The notes: generated by a model from the letters alone, not told the origin. DNA of 6,089 nucleotides from Candidatus Bathyarchaeota archaeon (GCA_023131555.1 JAGLZJ010000056.1:1-6089); one strand, 5' to 3'; positions 1-6,089 are shown, numbered from the stretch's first letter. Numbers and translations are program-made.

Positions 1-2
1 CC

Positions 3-1916
3 TCGGATGCCATTCCTGATGTCGAGCAAGTTCAGGATCTTGTGGAAAGAATCTTAATAGACAATGGTCAGGCAGGCATAGCGAAGGCGTACATTCTCTA
101 CAGGCAGAAGCGCGCAAGAATAAGAAGAACAAAGGCACTTCTAGGTGTTTCAGACGACCTTAAGCTCCCCTTGAACGCTATGTTAGTCCTAGAGCGACGA
201 TATCTCAGAAAGGATCAGAGTGGTCAAGTTCTGGAATCTACAAGTGAGATGTTTAGACGTATTGCAAAAAGCGTAGCTGAAGTTGAAAAGGAGTATGGCA
301 AGAGCAGTAGTGAGGTTCATGTCTTTGAGGATGAGTTCTACGGAATAATGACCAAACTCAAGTTTCTGCCGAATTCTCCAACACTGATGAACGCAGGTAC
401 AATGTTCAGACAACTCAGTGCTTGCTTTGTTCTTCCTGTTGAGGACTCAATAGATGGGATATTTAACACTCTGAAAGTAGCCGCAACAATTCATAAGACA
501 GGGGGAGGAACGGGTTTCTCGTTCTCCAAGATTCGACCGAGAGGAGACATCGTTAGAACAACGGGAGGAATCGCTTCAGGAGCAATATCTTTTGCCAAGA
601 TCTATGATGCAGCAACTGACGTCATGAAGCAGGGAGGTCGGCGACGAGGTGCAAACATGGGGATACTTCAGGTTAACCATCCGGAGATCATGGATTTCAT
701 CGTCTCCAAAGAGAAGGAGGGAGTTCTGAAGAACTTCAACCTCTCTGTTGCAGTTTCAGACGAGTTCATGAAGGCAGTTGAAAAAGATGGTGACTTCCAC
801 TTGGTGAATCCGAGAGATGGTGAAATAGTGGAGATGCTTAAAGCCAGAGTGATATGGAATCTAATGATAATGATGGCCTGGAAGAACGGAGAGCCTGGAG
901 TCATTTTCATTGACACAATAAACCAGAAGAACCCGACACCTGACATGGGACGAATTGAAGCCACGAATCCCTGCGGTGAACAACCACTTCTGCCCTACGA
1001 ATCATGCAACTTAGGCAGTATTGACGTCAGTAAATTCGTGAATGAAAACGGAAAGGTCGACTGGGAGGATTTACGCTGGACAGTTAGATCAGCGGTGAGG
1101 TTTCTTGATAACGTTGTTGATGCCAACGTCTATACACTACGTGCGATCGAAGAGATCACCAAGGGAAACAGGAAGATAGGGCTAGGCATCATGGGGTTCG
1201 CGGACATGCTGATCAAGATGGGAACCCAATACGATTCGGACGAAGGAATCCACACAGCGGAAAAACTAATGCAATTCGTAGATGCAGAGGCTAGGAAGAT
1301 GAGTTGTGAGCTGGGAAAAGAAAAGGGCAACTTCCCAAACTTTGAGAAAAGTATCTGGAAGGGTCGCTTTACTACTATGAGAAACGCGACTGTGACGACC
1401 ATCGCACCCACTGGCACAATTAGCATAATCGCAGGTTGCTCTCAAGGGATTGAACCAATCTTCGCCATCATCTACATGCGCGAGGTTTCTGAGAGTCTGG
1501 GAAGAAGCCTGATTGAAGTGAATCCCCTGTTTGAAAGGATGGCTTTGAAAAAAGGATTCTACGAAGAAGAGCTGATAAAGAAAATCGCAAGAAAGACTTC
1601 AATAAAGGATGTGAAGGAGATTCCCAGGAAAGTCAGAGAACTGTTCGCTGTGGCCCATGACATTGACGTCAAATGGCACGTCCGAATGCAGGCAACTTTT
1701 CAGAAATTCACAGACAACGCCGTTTCAAAAACGATAAATTTCCCCAATAGAGCAACACCAGATGAAATTGAAGGCGCATTTTGGTTAGCCTATAAATCCG
1801 GATGCAAAGGCATAACCGTATATCGACACGGAAGTCGGCAAAGGCAGGTCTTGCGTCCAATAGAGAGCGAGGGAACCCTGAGGGAGCTGAACCTCGGGTG
1901 CTCAACCTGCAACTAG
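3..1916 (+). CDS. nrdJ: Adenosylcobalamin-dependent (class II) ribonucleoside-diphosphate/triphosphate reductase, 5'-partial
   Basis: Reduces ribonucleotides to deoxyribonucleotides in the cytosol, using a cobalamin-generated thiyl radical. The frame is open from base 3. The 13 codons before the GTG at 42 encode SDAIPDVEQVQDL, which runs straight into VERILIDNGQ and AKAYILYRQKRA. This is the end of an ATP-cone allosteric domain, so the GTG is internal and the true start lies left of the window. Residues below are numbered from that GTG. C128 (LSACFVLP) and C322 (ESCNLGS) are the redox pair. N309, C311 and E313 (NPCGE) are the radical-site triad. Glycine-rich KTGGGTGFSFSK (152-163) and PTGTISIIAGCSQGIEP (456-472) are typical of class II/NrdA-like barrels. 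The tail ends in a CxxC (C620, C623), the shuttle pair that re-reduces the active site. The C-terminus after GCKGITVYRHGSR is unusually short, with no long zinc-ribbon-like tail. The gene is convergent with moaE. Class II is inferred from overall motif pattern; identity as a reductase is certain. Confidence 0.95.
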   Translation, partial: SDAIPDVEQVQDLVERILIDNGQAGIAKAYILYRQKRARIRRTKALLGVSDDLKLPLNAMLVLERRYLRKDQSGQVLESTSEMFRRIAKSVAEVEKEYGKSSSEVHVFEDEFYGIMTKLKFLPNSPTLMNAGTMFRQLSACFVLPVEDSIDGIFNTLKVAATIHKTGGGTGFSFSKIRPRGDIVRTTGGIASGAISFAKIYDAATDVMKQGGRRRGANMGILQVNHPEIMDFIVSKEKEGVLKNFNLSVAVSDEFMKAVEKDGDFHLVNPRDGEIVEMLKARVIWNLMIMMAWKNGEPGVIFIDTINQKNPTPDMGRIEATNPCGEQPLLPYESCNLGSIDVSKFVNENGKVDWEDLRWTVRSAVRFLDNVVDANVYTLRAIEEITKGNRKIGLGIMGFADMLIKMGTQYDSDEGIHTAEKLMQFVDAEARKMSCELGKEKGNFPNFEKSIWKGRFTTMRNATVTTIAPTGTISIIAGCSQGIEPIFAIIYMREVSESLGRSLIEVNPLFERMALKKGFYEEELIKKIARKTSIKDVKEIPRKVRELFAVAHDIDVKWHVRMQATFQKFTDNAVSKTINFPNRATPDEIEGAFWLAYKSGCKGITVYRHGSRQRQVLRPIESEGTLRELNLGCSTCN

Positions 1917-1962
1917 ATTAACGCGCTCACAAACCCGCATGGAAGTTGTGGTGAGGTCAAGA

Positions 1963-2481
1963 TCACTGTGGTGCATCTTCGCTTTTCCAAGTGCCACTCA
2001 TTCCCTCTTCAGTAAGAACGTATTCTTTCTTGAATATTGGCGCCTCACTCTTAAACCGCGTTACTGCTTCGATTAGGGTGGAGAATACTTCACTCCTGTG
2101 AGCTCCAGCGACCAATGTGTAGACTAGATCTTCACTCACCCTGAATTCGCCGAGGAGATGGTGAATCTGAACATCTGTTATTCCTGCTCTATCATTAAGA
2201 TCCTTGCATATTCTTTGTAATACGCTGTCTGCCTGTTTCTCATAGCCTTCCAGCTCAAGTTTCTCCACTTTCTCCCCATCATCTGTCTCGCCTCTGACGA
2301 CACCTATGAAGATGGCGATTGCACCTGCTACTTCAAAGCCAGTTCTATTCTTAACATCTTCAATAAGGTCTTGAAGATCGAATTCACCCTTCTTGTGTAC
2401 TCCTGCTCTCGCTATCAATTGCTTCACTTCAGAATCTTCGTTTGAAGTCTTACTCCCTGTAAAGCTTTGCGTTTCGTACAT
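1963..2481 (-). CDS. moaE: Molybdopterin synthase catalytic (large) subunit MoaE
   Basis: Catalyses insertion of the two dithiolene sulfurs into precursor Z (cPMP) to make molybdopterin, working with the sulfur carrier MoaD in the cytosol. The MoaE fold runs from about residue 50 to the end: GAIAIFIGVVRG (53-64, R63 matching the conserved arginine), LELEGYEKQA (75-84), then VAGAHRSEVF (124-133, H128 and R129), and FKSEAPIFKKE (143-153), whose K144 and K151 match the two catalytic lysines of bacterial MoaE. W165 closes the family's C-terminal GxxW-like end. At 172 residues it is longer than the usual 140-150. The excess is a polar N-terminal stretch of about 30 residues. The ATG at 2481-2479 is the only ATG start; a TGA lies two codons upstream in frame. 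AAGGTG precedes it by a single base, which is close for a Shine-Dalgarno. GTG at codon 19 and TTG at codon 22 are possible alternative starts. No moaD, moaA or mobB is visible beside it. Confidence 0.92.
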   Translation of the reverse strand: MYETQSFTGSKTSNEDSEVKQLIARAGVHKKGEFDLQDLIEDVKNRTGFEVAGAIAIFIGVVRGETDDGEKVEKLELEGYEKQADSVLQRICKDLNDRAGITDVQIHHLLGEFRVSEDLVYTLVAGAHRSEVFSTLIEAVTRFKSEAPIFKKEYVLTEEGMSGTWKSEDAPQ

Positions 2482-2553
2482 CCACCTTCAGTTTTCCTTC
2501 GCTAAGGGAGAATACTTCGGTTTAACACTAGACTATGGAAGCTGAATTCATTA

Positions 2554-2570
2554 CGAGAAACTATAAAATA
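2554..2570 (+). promoter_or_regulatory. Archaeal BRE/TATA promoter of the polyferredoxin-hdrCBA operon
   Basis: A purine-rich BRE-like CGAGAAA (2554-2560) is followed directly by CTATAAAATA (2561-2570), a close match to the archaeal TATA box. Transcription would be expected to begin about 25 bases downstream, near 2588-2594, leaving a 5' leader of roughly 60-67 bases before the ATG at 2655. It is the best TATA match in the divergent region. On the other strand the same bases read TATTTTATAG and could also serve moaE. A weaker GTTAAA (minus strand, about 2526-2521) is closer to moaE. Confidence 0.65.
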
Positions 2571-2608
2571 CACCTTTACATATGTCAAGTATTCCCGAGT
2601 AAAACATG

Positions 2609-2629
2609 TCACTAGGCTCTTCGTAGTGA
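2609..2629 (+). promoter_or_regulatory. Small hairpin in the operon leader
   Basis: TCACTA (2609-2614) and TAGTGA (2624-2629) are perfect inverted repeats with a nine-base loop, placed 9 bases before the GGAGG site. In the leader RNA this would form a modest stem of six base pairs, mostly A-U, so its stability is low. It could influence ribosome access or be a DNA-binding half-site pair. It could also be chance. Confidence 0.25.
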
Positions 2630-2638
2630 AGCTACCAC

Positions 2639-2643
2639 GGAGG
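2639..2643 (+). promoter_or_regulatory. Ribosome binding site of the polyferredoxin gene
   Basis: GGAGG lies 11 bases before the ATG at 2655. A second in-frame ATG at 2661 would put it 17 bases away, so the upstream ATG is the better start. Confidence 0.65.
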
Positions 2644-2654
2644 AAGTATAAGAG

Positions 2655-3536
2655 ATGCCGATGAAAATCCTGAAGACCGAATCTGATGGGAAGCTGAAAG
2701 TGAAAAGGGTTCACCATGCGAGCGATTACGAACTAATCATCGATCGTTCATTATGCGTTGGATGCGAGTTATGCAGCGAAATCTGCCCTAGGGAAGCCAT
2801 AACTGTTTCTAGAAAGCCCAAAGTCAAGGGACAGAAGATTGAACATGCCTTAGTAGATGTTGACCAGGAAAAATGTCAATATTGCGGGATATGTTCAACG
2901 ATATGTCCGTATGGAGCAGTTCAAGTCAGAAAGAATGGCAAAGCCCTGAAATCAGTTGTTGAAAAAGAGAGTTTCCCCCAGCTAATTCGGGATATTACAG
3001 TCAGAGCAGAGAAGTGCCCAACCGATTGTACAGTTTGCGAAGAAGCGTGCCCTCTGCAACTAATCAAAGTGACATCGAATCCTTCAACCGGCAAGGTCAC
3101 CGTGGACATCAAGAAGGACCTGTGCCCCTGTTGCAGTATCTGTGAAATTAAATGCCCTGAGGGTGCGATTCGAATTCGGAGAATCTTCACTGGAAAACTG
3201 AAGATCAACCAAGATAAGTGCCCAACCGATTGCAGAGATTGTGTAGATGTATGCCCGATAACTGGCGCGCTGTCTGTTTCGGAAAAGGATGGGAAGATCG
3301 AAGTCAATGAGCTTCTCTGCACATTCTGTGGAGCCTGCAAGATTGTTTGTCCTGAGGATTCAGCATTGGAGATCTCGCGCACATCTATCCATCATAGTCC
3401 AGTGCGCTCAGGAGCATGGAACAAAGCTTTGGAAAAACTCACTTCCACTTCAGAGATGACCAAAGAATTGCGTGGAAAAGGAAGGAAGAAGACCATGGAC
3501 GCGGTCAGAAAACGCCTTCAACCTCGGGGGAAATGA
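2655..3536 (+). CDS. Polyferredoxin with six [4Fe-4S] clusters
   Basis: A cytosolic electron-transfer protein of 293 residues with no signal peptide or membrane segment. Six four-cysteine motifs are visible: C34/C37/C40/C44, C74/C77/C80/C84, C121/C125/C128/C132, C157/C160/C163/C167, C189/C193/C196/C200 and C222/C225/C228/C232. Each last cysteine is followed by proline. Motifs 3 and 5 have the wider CPTDCxxC spacing (Cx3Cx2Cx3CP); the other four are classical CxxCxxCxxxCP. The clusters fall into three two-cluster modules (about 30-91, 121-174 and 189-240), and the last two are clearly duplicated. C159 is an extra cysteine inside motif 4. The last 50 residues are basic (KELRGKGRKKT) and could contact a partner. 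Being first in the operon, one base before hdrC, it probably relays electrons to or from the HdrABC complex, like MvhB/VhuB-type polyferredoxins of methanogens. That partnership is inferred from context; the cluster content is seen directly. Confidence 0.93.
   Translation: MPMKILKTESDGKLKVKRVHHASDYELIIDRSLCVGCELCSEICPREAITVSRKPKVKGQKIEHALVDVDQEKCQYCGICSTICPYGAVQVRKNGKALKSVVEKESFPQLIRDITVRAEKCPTDCTVCEEACPLQLIKVTSNPSTGKVTVDIKKDLCPCCSICEIKCPEGAIRIRRIFTGKLKINQDKCPTDCRDCVDVCPITGALSVSEKDGKIEVNELLCTFCGACKIVCPEDSALEISRTSIHHSPVRSGAWNKALEKLTSTSEMTKELRGKGRKKTMDAVRKRLQPRGK
3012..3028 (+). repeat. Copy 1 of a 17-base exact direct repeat inside the polyferredoxin gene
   Basis: AAGTGCCCAACCGATTG encodes the start of cluster motif 3 (K-C-P-T-D-C). 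The same 17 bases recur in frame at 3216-3232, exactly 68 codons downstream. This marks duplication of a two-cluster module. Confidence 0.85.
3216..3232 (+). repeat. Copy 2 of the 17-base exact direct repeat inside the polyferredoxin gene
   Basis: Identical to 3012-3028 and in the same reading frame, encoding the start of cluster motif 5. The identity includes synonymous positions. The cysteine codon following the repeat differs (TGT in the first copy, TGC in the second). Confidence 0.85.
3526..3530 (+). promoter_or_regulatory. Ribosome binding site of hdrC
   Basis: GGGGG lies inside the last codons of the polyferredoxin gene, 7 bases before the ATG at 3538. It favours that ATG over an upstream in-frame ATG at 3472, which would overlap the polyferredoxin gene by 65 bases. 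Confidence 0.6.
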
Positions 3537-3537
3537 G

Positions 3538-4089
3538 ATGCCCCAGAAGAACGTAAAAGACATAGAGAAAGAAGATGTTCTGAAAGGCCCCATCAGGGCA
3601 GGAGAAATCGACTTCGGTTTCAGGAAGGAAATCGCAGCATCTCCAGGAGGCGAAAAGCTAAGACATTGCTACCAATGTGGTACATGCACCTCTGATTGCC
3701 CAATTGCCCGCTTCAGCGACTCCTACAGACCTAGAGAGATAATCCGAATGGCCCAACTGGGATTGAAAAAGAGGGTTCTTTCCAGCAACACACTCTGGCT
3801 CTGCGCAGCATGCTATACATGTACAGACCGCTGTCCGCAAGACGTAGAGGTTGCCAGCGTGATACGTATTCTAAGAAACCTTGCAGTAAAGGGAAAACTG
3901 ATACCATCTCCATTCAAAGAACTGGGGAAAAACATAGTGGAGACGGGAACTGCATACAGAATCCCCGAACTACGCCTGAAGAAGAGAGCGAAAACTGGGC
4001 TGCCACCATTACCCAAGAGCAACATAAAAGCCATCGAGAAACTAGCAGAAGCAACTGGATTCAGCCAGATGATTAAACAGAGCGACTGA
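3538..4089 (+). CDS. hdrC: CoB-CoM heterodisulfide reductase-like subunit C
   Basis: Small iron-sulfur subunit of the cytosolic HdrABC complex, which passes electrons between the flavin subunit HdrA and the catalytic subunit HdrB. Two [4Fe-4S] motifs are complete: CYQCGTCTSDCP (C44, C47, C50, C54) and CAACYTCTDRCP (C89, C92, C95, C99), with the helical linker YRPREIIRMAQLG between them, as in the family. The 183-residue length is the usual size. The start chosen is the ATG one base after the polyferredoxin stop, which has a GGGGG site 7 bases upstream. The longer frame from 3472 would add 22 residues that do not look like HdrC. The gene is separated from hdrB by two bases. In organisms without coenzyme M/B, HdrC homologues serve other disulfide or ferredoxin redox reactions, so the physiological substrate is not settled by sequence. 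Confidence 0.94.
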   Translation: MPQKNVKDIEKEDVLKGPIRAGEIDFGFRKEIAASPGGEKLRHCYQCGTCTSDCPIARFSDSYRPREIIRMAQLGLKKRVLSSNTLWLCAACYTCTDRCPQDVEVASVIRILRNLAVKGKLIPSPFKELGKNIVETGTAYRIPELRLKKRAKTGLPPLPKSNIKAIEKLAEATGFSQMIKQSD

Positions 4090-4091
4090 AC

Positions 4092-4988
4092 ATGACAGAG
4101 GAAAAACAGAATCCAGACCAGAAATTTCTGCTCTTCTTAGGCTGCGCAATTCCATATAGAGAAACAAGCTACGAGATATCGACACGAAAGGTGCTTCAGG
4201 GCCTAGGAATAGAACTCGTTGAAATGCCTGAATACAACTGCTGTGGTCTCCCTCTTGATCCAGTTAACCATGAGATGATGCTGCTGCTTGCAGCTAGAAA
4301 TCTGTGCTTAGCCGAGAAAGAAAAATTGAACGTCATCGCCCTCTGCCCTGGATGCGCAGGAACCTTACGAAAAGTAAACAAGAAACTGAAAGAAAACAAA
4401 GAACTCAGAGAGAAGATCAATGAACAACTGAAGAAGACCGGGCTGGAGTTTCGAGGGACAATAGAGGTCAAGCACCTCCTCCAAATGCTTGCAGAAGACG
4501 TAACACTTGAGAAGATCAAAGCAGCAATCACAAAACCCCTGTCAAGTTTCCGAGTCGCCGAACACAGCGGTTGCCACGTCACTCGACCGGCTGGAGAGAT
4601 TGGCTTTGACAACTCTGAAGACCCGGAAGTATTCAAGAGCCTTATCGAAGCCACTGGCTCCCGCTATGTGGAGTACACAGACAAGACAGCATGTTGTGGG
4701 GCTCCAATAGCAGGAGTAGATGACAGGATACCCCTCGCCCTGTCCAGAGAGAAGCTTGCCAACATCAAGGAGATGGGAGGTGAACTGCTGGTTACAGTGT
4801 GCCCCTTCTGTCACATGATGTTCGACACAAACCAACCTCGAATAGAACGAATCTTCAACGAAGACTTCAAGATCCCAGTCCTTCATTACCCCCAGCTTCT
4901 CGGCTTAGCAATGGGGTTTTCAGAGGAAGAACTTGCGTTAAACGAGTTAAGAGTCAGTCCATCGAAGATCACCTCAAAGATATCATGA
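4092..4988 (+). CDS. hdrB: CoB-CoM heterodisulfide reductase-like subunit B (catalytic)
   Basis: Catalytic subunit that reduces a disulfide (CoM-S-S-CoB in methanogens) on two noncubane [4Fe-4S] clusters. Both CCG motifs are intact: C18, C50-C51 and C85/C88 ([19 protein letters not shown]), then C161, C201-C202 and C237/C240 ([24 protein letters not shown]). The spacings are 31 and 33 residues in the first motif and 39 and 34 in the second. These match the CX31-39CCX33-36CxxC pattern of structurally known HdrB. At 298 residues it is normal length. It starts two bases after the hdrC stop with no clear Shine-Dalgarno, so translation is probably coupled to hdrC. Because all ten ligands are kept, it should be able to assemble both noncubane clusters and is unlikely to be a degenerate HdrB-like paralogue. 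The actual disulfide is unknown if the organism does not make CoM or CoB. Confidence 0.96.
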   Translation: MTEEKQNPDQKFLLFLGCAIPYRETSYEISTRKVLQGLGIELVEMPEYNCCGLPLDPVNHEMMLLLAARNLCLAEKEKLNVIALCPGCAGTLRKVNKKLKENKELREKINEQLKKTGLEFRGTIEVKHLLQMLAEDVTLEKIKAAITKPLSSFRVAEHSGCHVTRPAGEIGFDNSEDPEVFKSLIEATGSRYVEYTDKTACCGAPIAGVDDRIPLALSREKLANIKEMGGELLVTVCPFCHMMFDTNQPRIERIFNEDFKIPVLHYPQLLGLAMGFSEEELALNELRVSPSKITSKIS

Positions 4989-4992
4989 AGCT

Positions 4993-4997
4993 AGGAG
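4993..4997 (+). promoter_or_regulatory. Ribosome binding site of hdrA
   Basis: AGGAG lies 10 bases before the ATG at 5008, in the 19-base gap after hdrB. It supports this ATG as the hdrA start. There is no other start codon in frame between the hdrB stop and this ATG. Confidence 0.6.
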
Positions 4998-5007
4998 AAT
5001 ACGTAAG

Positions 5008-6089
5008 ATGACTGAAGAGAGACCTAGAATCGGCGTGTTTGTATGCCACTGTGGCCTCAACATCGCTGGAGTGATTGATGTCAAAGAAGTGATAGAATAC
5101 GCGAAGACTCTGCCAGACGTCGTGTACACAAAAGATAACCGATATACCTGTGCTGACCCCGGACAAGACGAAATAAGAAAAGCCATAGAAGAGCATAATC
5201 TGAACAGAGTTGTTGTAGCCGCATGTTCCCCACGAATGCATGAACCCACCTTCAGAAAAACCGTTGCAGACGTGAACCTTAACCCCTACCTCTTTGAGAT
5301 GGCCAATATCCGCGAGTTTTCATCATGGTGCCATCCAAATGCGCCCAAGGACGCTACGGAGAAGGCGAAAGAGATCGTCAAAATGGCTGTGGCGAAAGCA
5401 AGACTACTTGAACCACTAAAGGAAATAGAGGTGCCTGTCACTAACAAGGCTCTCGTTGTTGGAGGTGGCATAGCAGGAATCAATTCTGCACTTGACCTTG
5501 CAGAGATGGGGTTCAAGGTGTACTTAGTTGAGAAAACCGAGAGTATTGGCGGCCATATGGCCCAACTGGATAAAACATTTCCTACATTAGACTGCAGCAT
5601 CTGCATTGAAGGCCCAAAGATGGTGGATGTTGGACGGCATCCAAATATAGAGACTATCAGTTATGCAGATGTGACCGAAGTCTCCGGCTTTGTCGGCAAC
5701 TTCAAAGTTAAAATCAAGAAGAAGCCTCGATATGTTATCCAAGAAGACTGCACCGGTTGTGGCGAATGCAAGGACGTTTGTCCAATTGAGTACCCAAACG
5801 AATGGGACATGAATATGGGCGTCAGAAAAGCGATCTCTGTTCCGTTTGAGCAGGCGGTACCTCTGGTGTATACAATCAACCTAGATCATTGCATTGAATG
5901 CTACAAATGCATGGATGCTTGTGGCGCAAGACAAGCCATAAACTTCGACCAGAAGGAAGAGGAGATAGAAATAGAGGTTGGCGCCATAATTGTCGCAACA
6001 GGCTTCGATGTCTATCTGCCCTACGACGATCCCTTGTATGGATATGGCAGATACGACAACGTAATTACAGCCATGGAGTTTGAGCGCTT
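5008..6089 (+). CDS. hdrA: CoB-CoM heterodisulfide reductase-like subunit A (flavin, bifurcating), 3'-partial
   Basis: FAD-containing iron-sulfur subunit of HdrABC, where electrons from a donor are split between ferredoxin and the HdrB disulfide site. The frame is open from ATG 5008 to the window edge (360 codons of an expected 650 or so). Domains in order: an N-terminal Hdr domain with [10 protein letters not shown] (C13, C15), TCADPGQ (C48) and [12 protein letters not shown] (C73); a thioredoxin-reductase-like FAD domain with VVGGGIAG (150-157) and E175 ending the second strand; [20 protein letters not shown] (180-199, C196/C199) followed by [11 protein letters not shown], an HdrA signature; and an inserted ferredoxin domain with C248/C251/C254/C258 and C295/C298/C301/C305. 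The second cluster ends in CG instead of CP. The chain then returns to the FAD domain ([10 protein letters not shown], 325-334). The missing part should hold the rest of that domain and a C-terminal ferredoxin domain. All cysteines here are ordinary Cys codons, not TGA. It follows hdrB by 19 bases. Confidence 0.96.
   Translation, partial: MTEERPRIGVFVCHCGLNIAGVIDVKEVIEYAKTLPDVVYTKDNRYTCADPGQDEIRKAIEEHNLNRVVVAACSPRMHEPTFRKTVADVNLNPYLFEMANIREFSSWCHPNAPKDATEKAKEIVKMAVAKARLLEPLKEIEVPVTNKALVVGGGIAGINSALDLAEMGFKVYLVEKTESIGGHMAQLDKTFPTLDCSICIEGPKMVDVGRHPNIETISYADVTEVSGFVGNFKVKIKKKPRYVIQEDCTGCGECKDVCPIEYPNEWDMNMGVRKAISVPFEQAVPLVYTINLDHCIECYKCMDACGARQAINFDQKEEEIEIEVGAIIVATGFDVYLPYDDPLYGYGRYDNVITAMEFER

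Noticed and set aside
42..44. GTG as the start of the ribonucleotide reductase
   Set aside because: The frame is open to base 3 and the upstream codons spell out ATP-cone residues continuous with what follows, so the gene begins outside the window.
1947..1973. Direct repeat TGTGGTG (1947-1953 and 1967-1973) and a possible terminator between nrdJ and moaE
   Set aside because: Seven bases is too short to mean much, no T-run or stable stem is visible in the 46-base convergent gap, and the second copy extends into moaE.
2921..3382. A 153-codon open frame on the minus strand opposite the polyferredoxin gene
   Set aside because: It lies wholly antisense to a certain gene, its serine-rich translation resembles no family, and it is explained by the biased cysteine and lysine codons of the plus-strand gene.
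3472..3537. An upstream ATG that would extend HdrC by 22 residues
   Set aside because: It overlaps the polyferredoxin gene, adds a sequence not typical of HdrC, and the ATG at 3538 has a better ribosome binding site.
4196..4886. Two minus-strand open frames (152 and 114 codons) opposite hdrB
   Set aside because: Both are antisense to the strongly supported hdrB and lack recognisable motifs or convincing start signals.
4969..5879. Several minus-strand open frames of 72-106 codons opposite hdrA
   Set aside because: The plus strand carries a continuous, motif-rich hdrA through this whole stretch; the antisense frames are low-complexity shadows.
1..6089. CRISPR arrays, tRNA or rRNA genes, insertion sequences
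   Set aside because: No regularly spaced repeats, tRNA-like cloverleaf, rRNA segment, transposase or terminal inverted repeats were seen. Nearly all of the window is accounted for by the six genes.

Overview
The window reads as archaeal chromosome, most likely from an anaerobic lineage. Support comes from a cytosolic heterodisulfide reductase (HdrABC) operon preceded by a polyferredoxin gene, a BRE/TATA-type promoter upstream of it, Shine-Dalgarno sites of the GGAGG/GGGGG kind, and heavy AGA/AGG arginine codon use. Candidates include Bathyarchaeia-like Thermoproteota, Asgard archaea and methanogen relatives. The sequence alone does not decide between them, and no mcr or other methanogenesis marker gene is visible.

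Layout. (1) Positions 3-1916, plus strand: an adenosylcobalamin-dependent (class II) ribonucleotide reductase, entering the window inside its N-terminal ATP-cone. (2) Positions 1963-2481, minus strand: a MoaE-type molybdopterin synthase large subunit, convergent with the reductase and 46 bases from it. (3) Positions 2482-2654: a 173-base divergent intergenic region with a good TATA/BRE for the rightward operon, a small hairpin, short palindromes and a Shine-Dalgarno. (4) Positions 2655-6089, plus strand: a tight operon of a six-cluster polyferredoxin, hdrC, hdrB and hdrA, with junctions of 1, 2 and 19 bases. hdrA runs off the right edge, with 360 codons visible.

How the genes work together. 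HdrB carries both complete CCG motifs for the two noncubane [4Fe-4S] clusters that reduce the disulfide. HdrC provides two [4Fe-4S] clusters as a wire. HdrA provides the bifurcating flavin plus further clusters. The polyferredoxin adds six more [4Fe-4S] clusters and is the probable ferredoxin-side or hydrogenase/dehydrogenase-side relay. The electron donor module (MvhADG, FrhB-like, formate dehydrogenase) is not in view and may lie downstream of hdrA. The MoaE gene supplies the pterin dithiolene step of Mo/W cofactor synthesis, which would fit a Mo/W enzyme feeding such a complex, but nothing here proves that link.

I do not see a wholly unknown system. The points most worth a second look are the three tandem two-cluster modules of the polyferredoxin, with a 17-base exact internal repeat, and an eight-codon minicistron that overlaps both the hdrB stop and the hdrA start.
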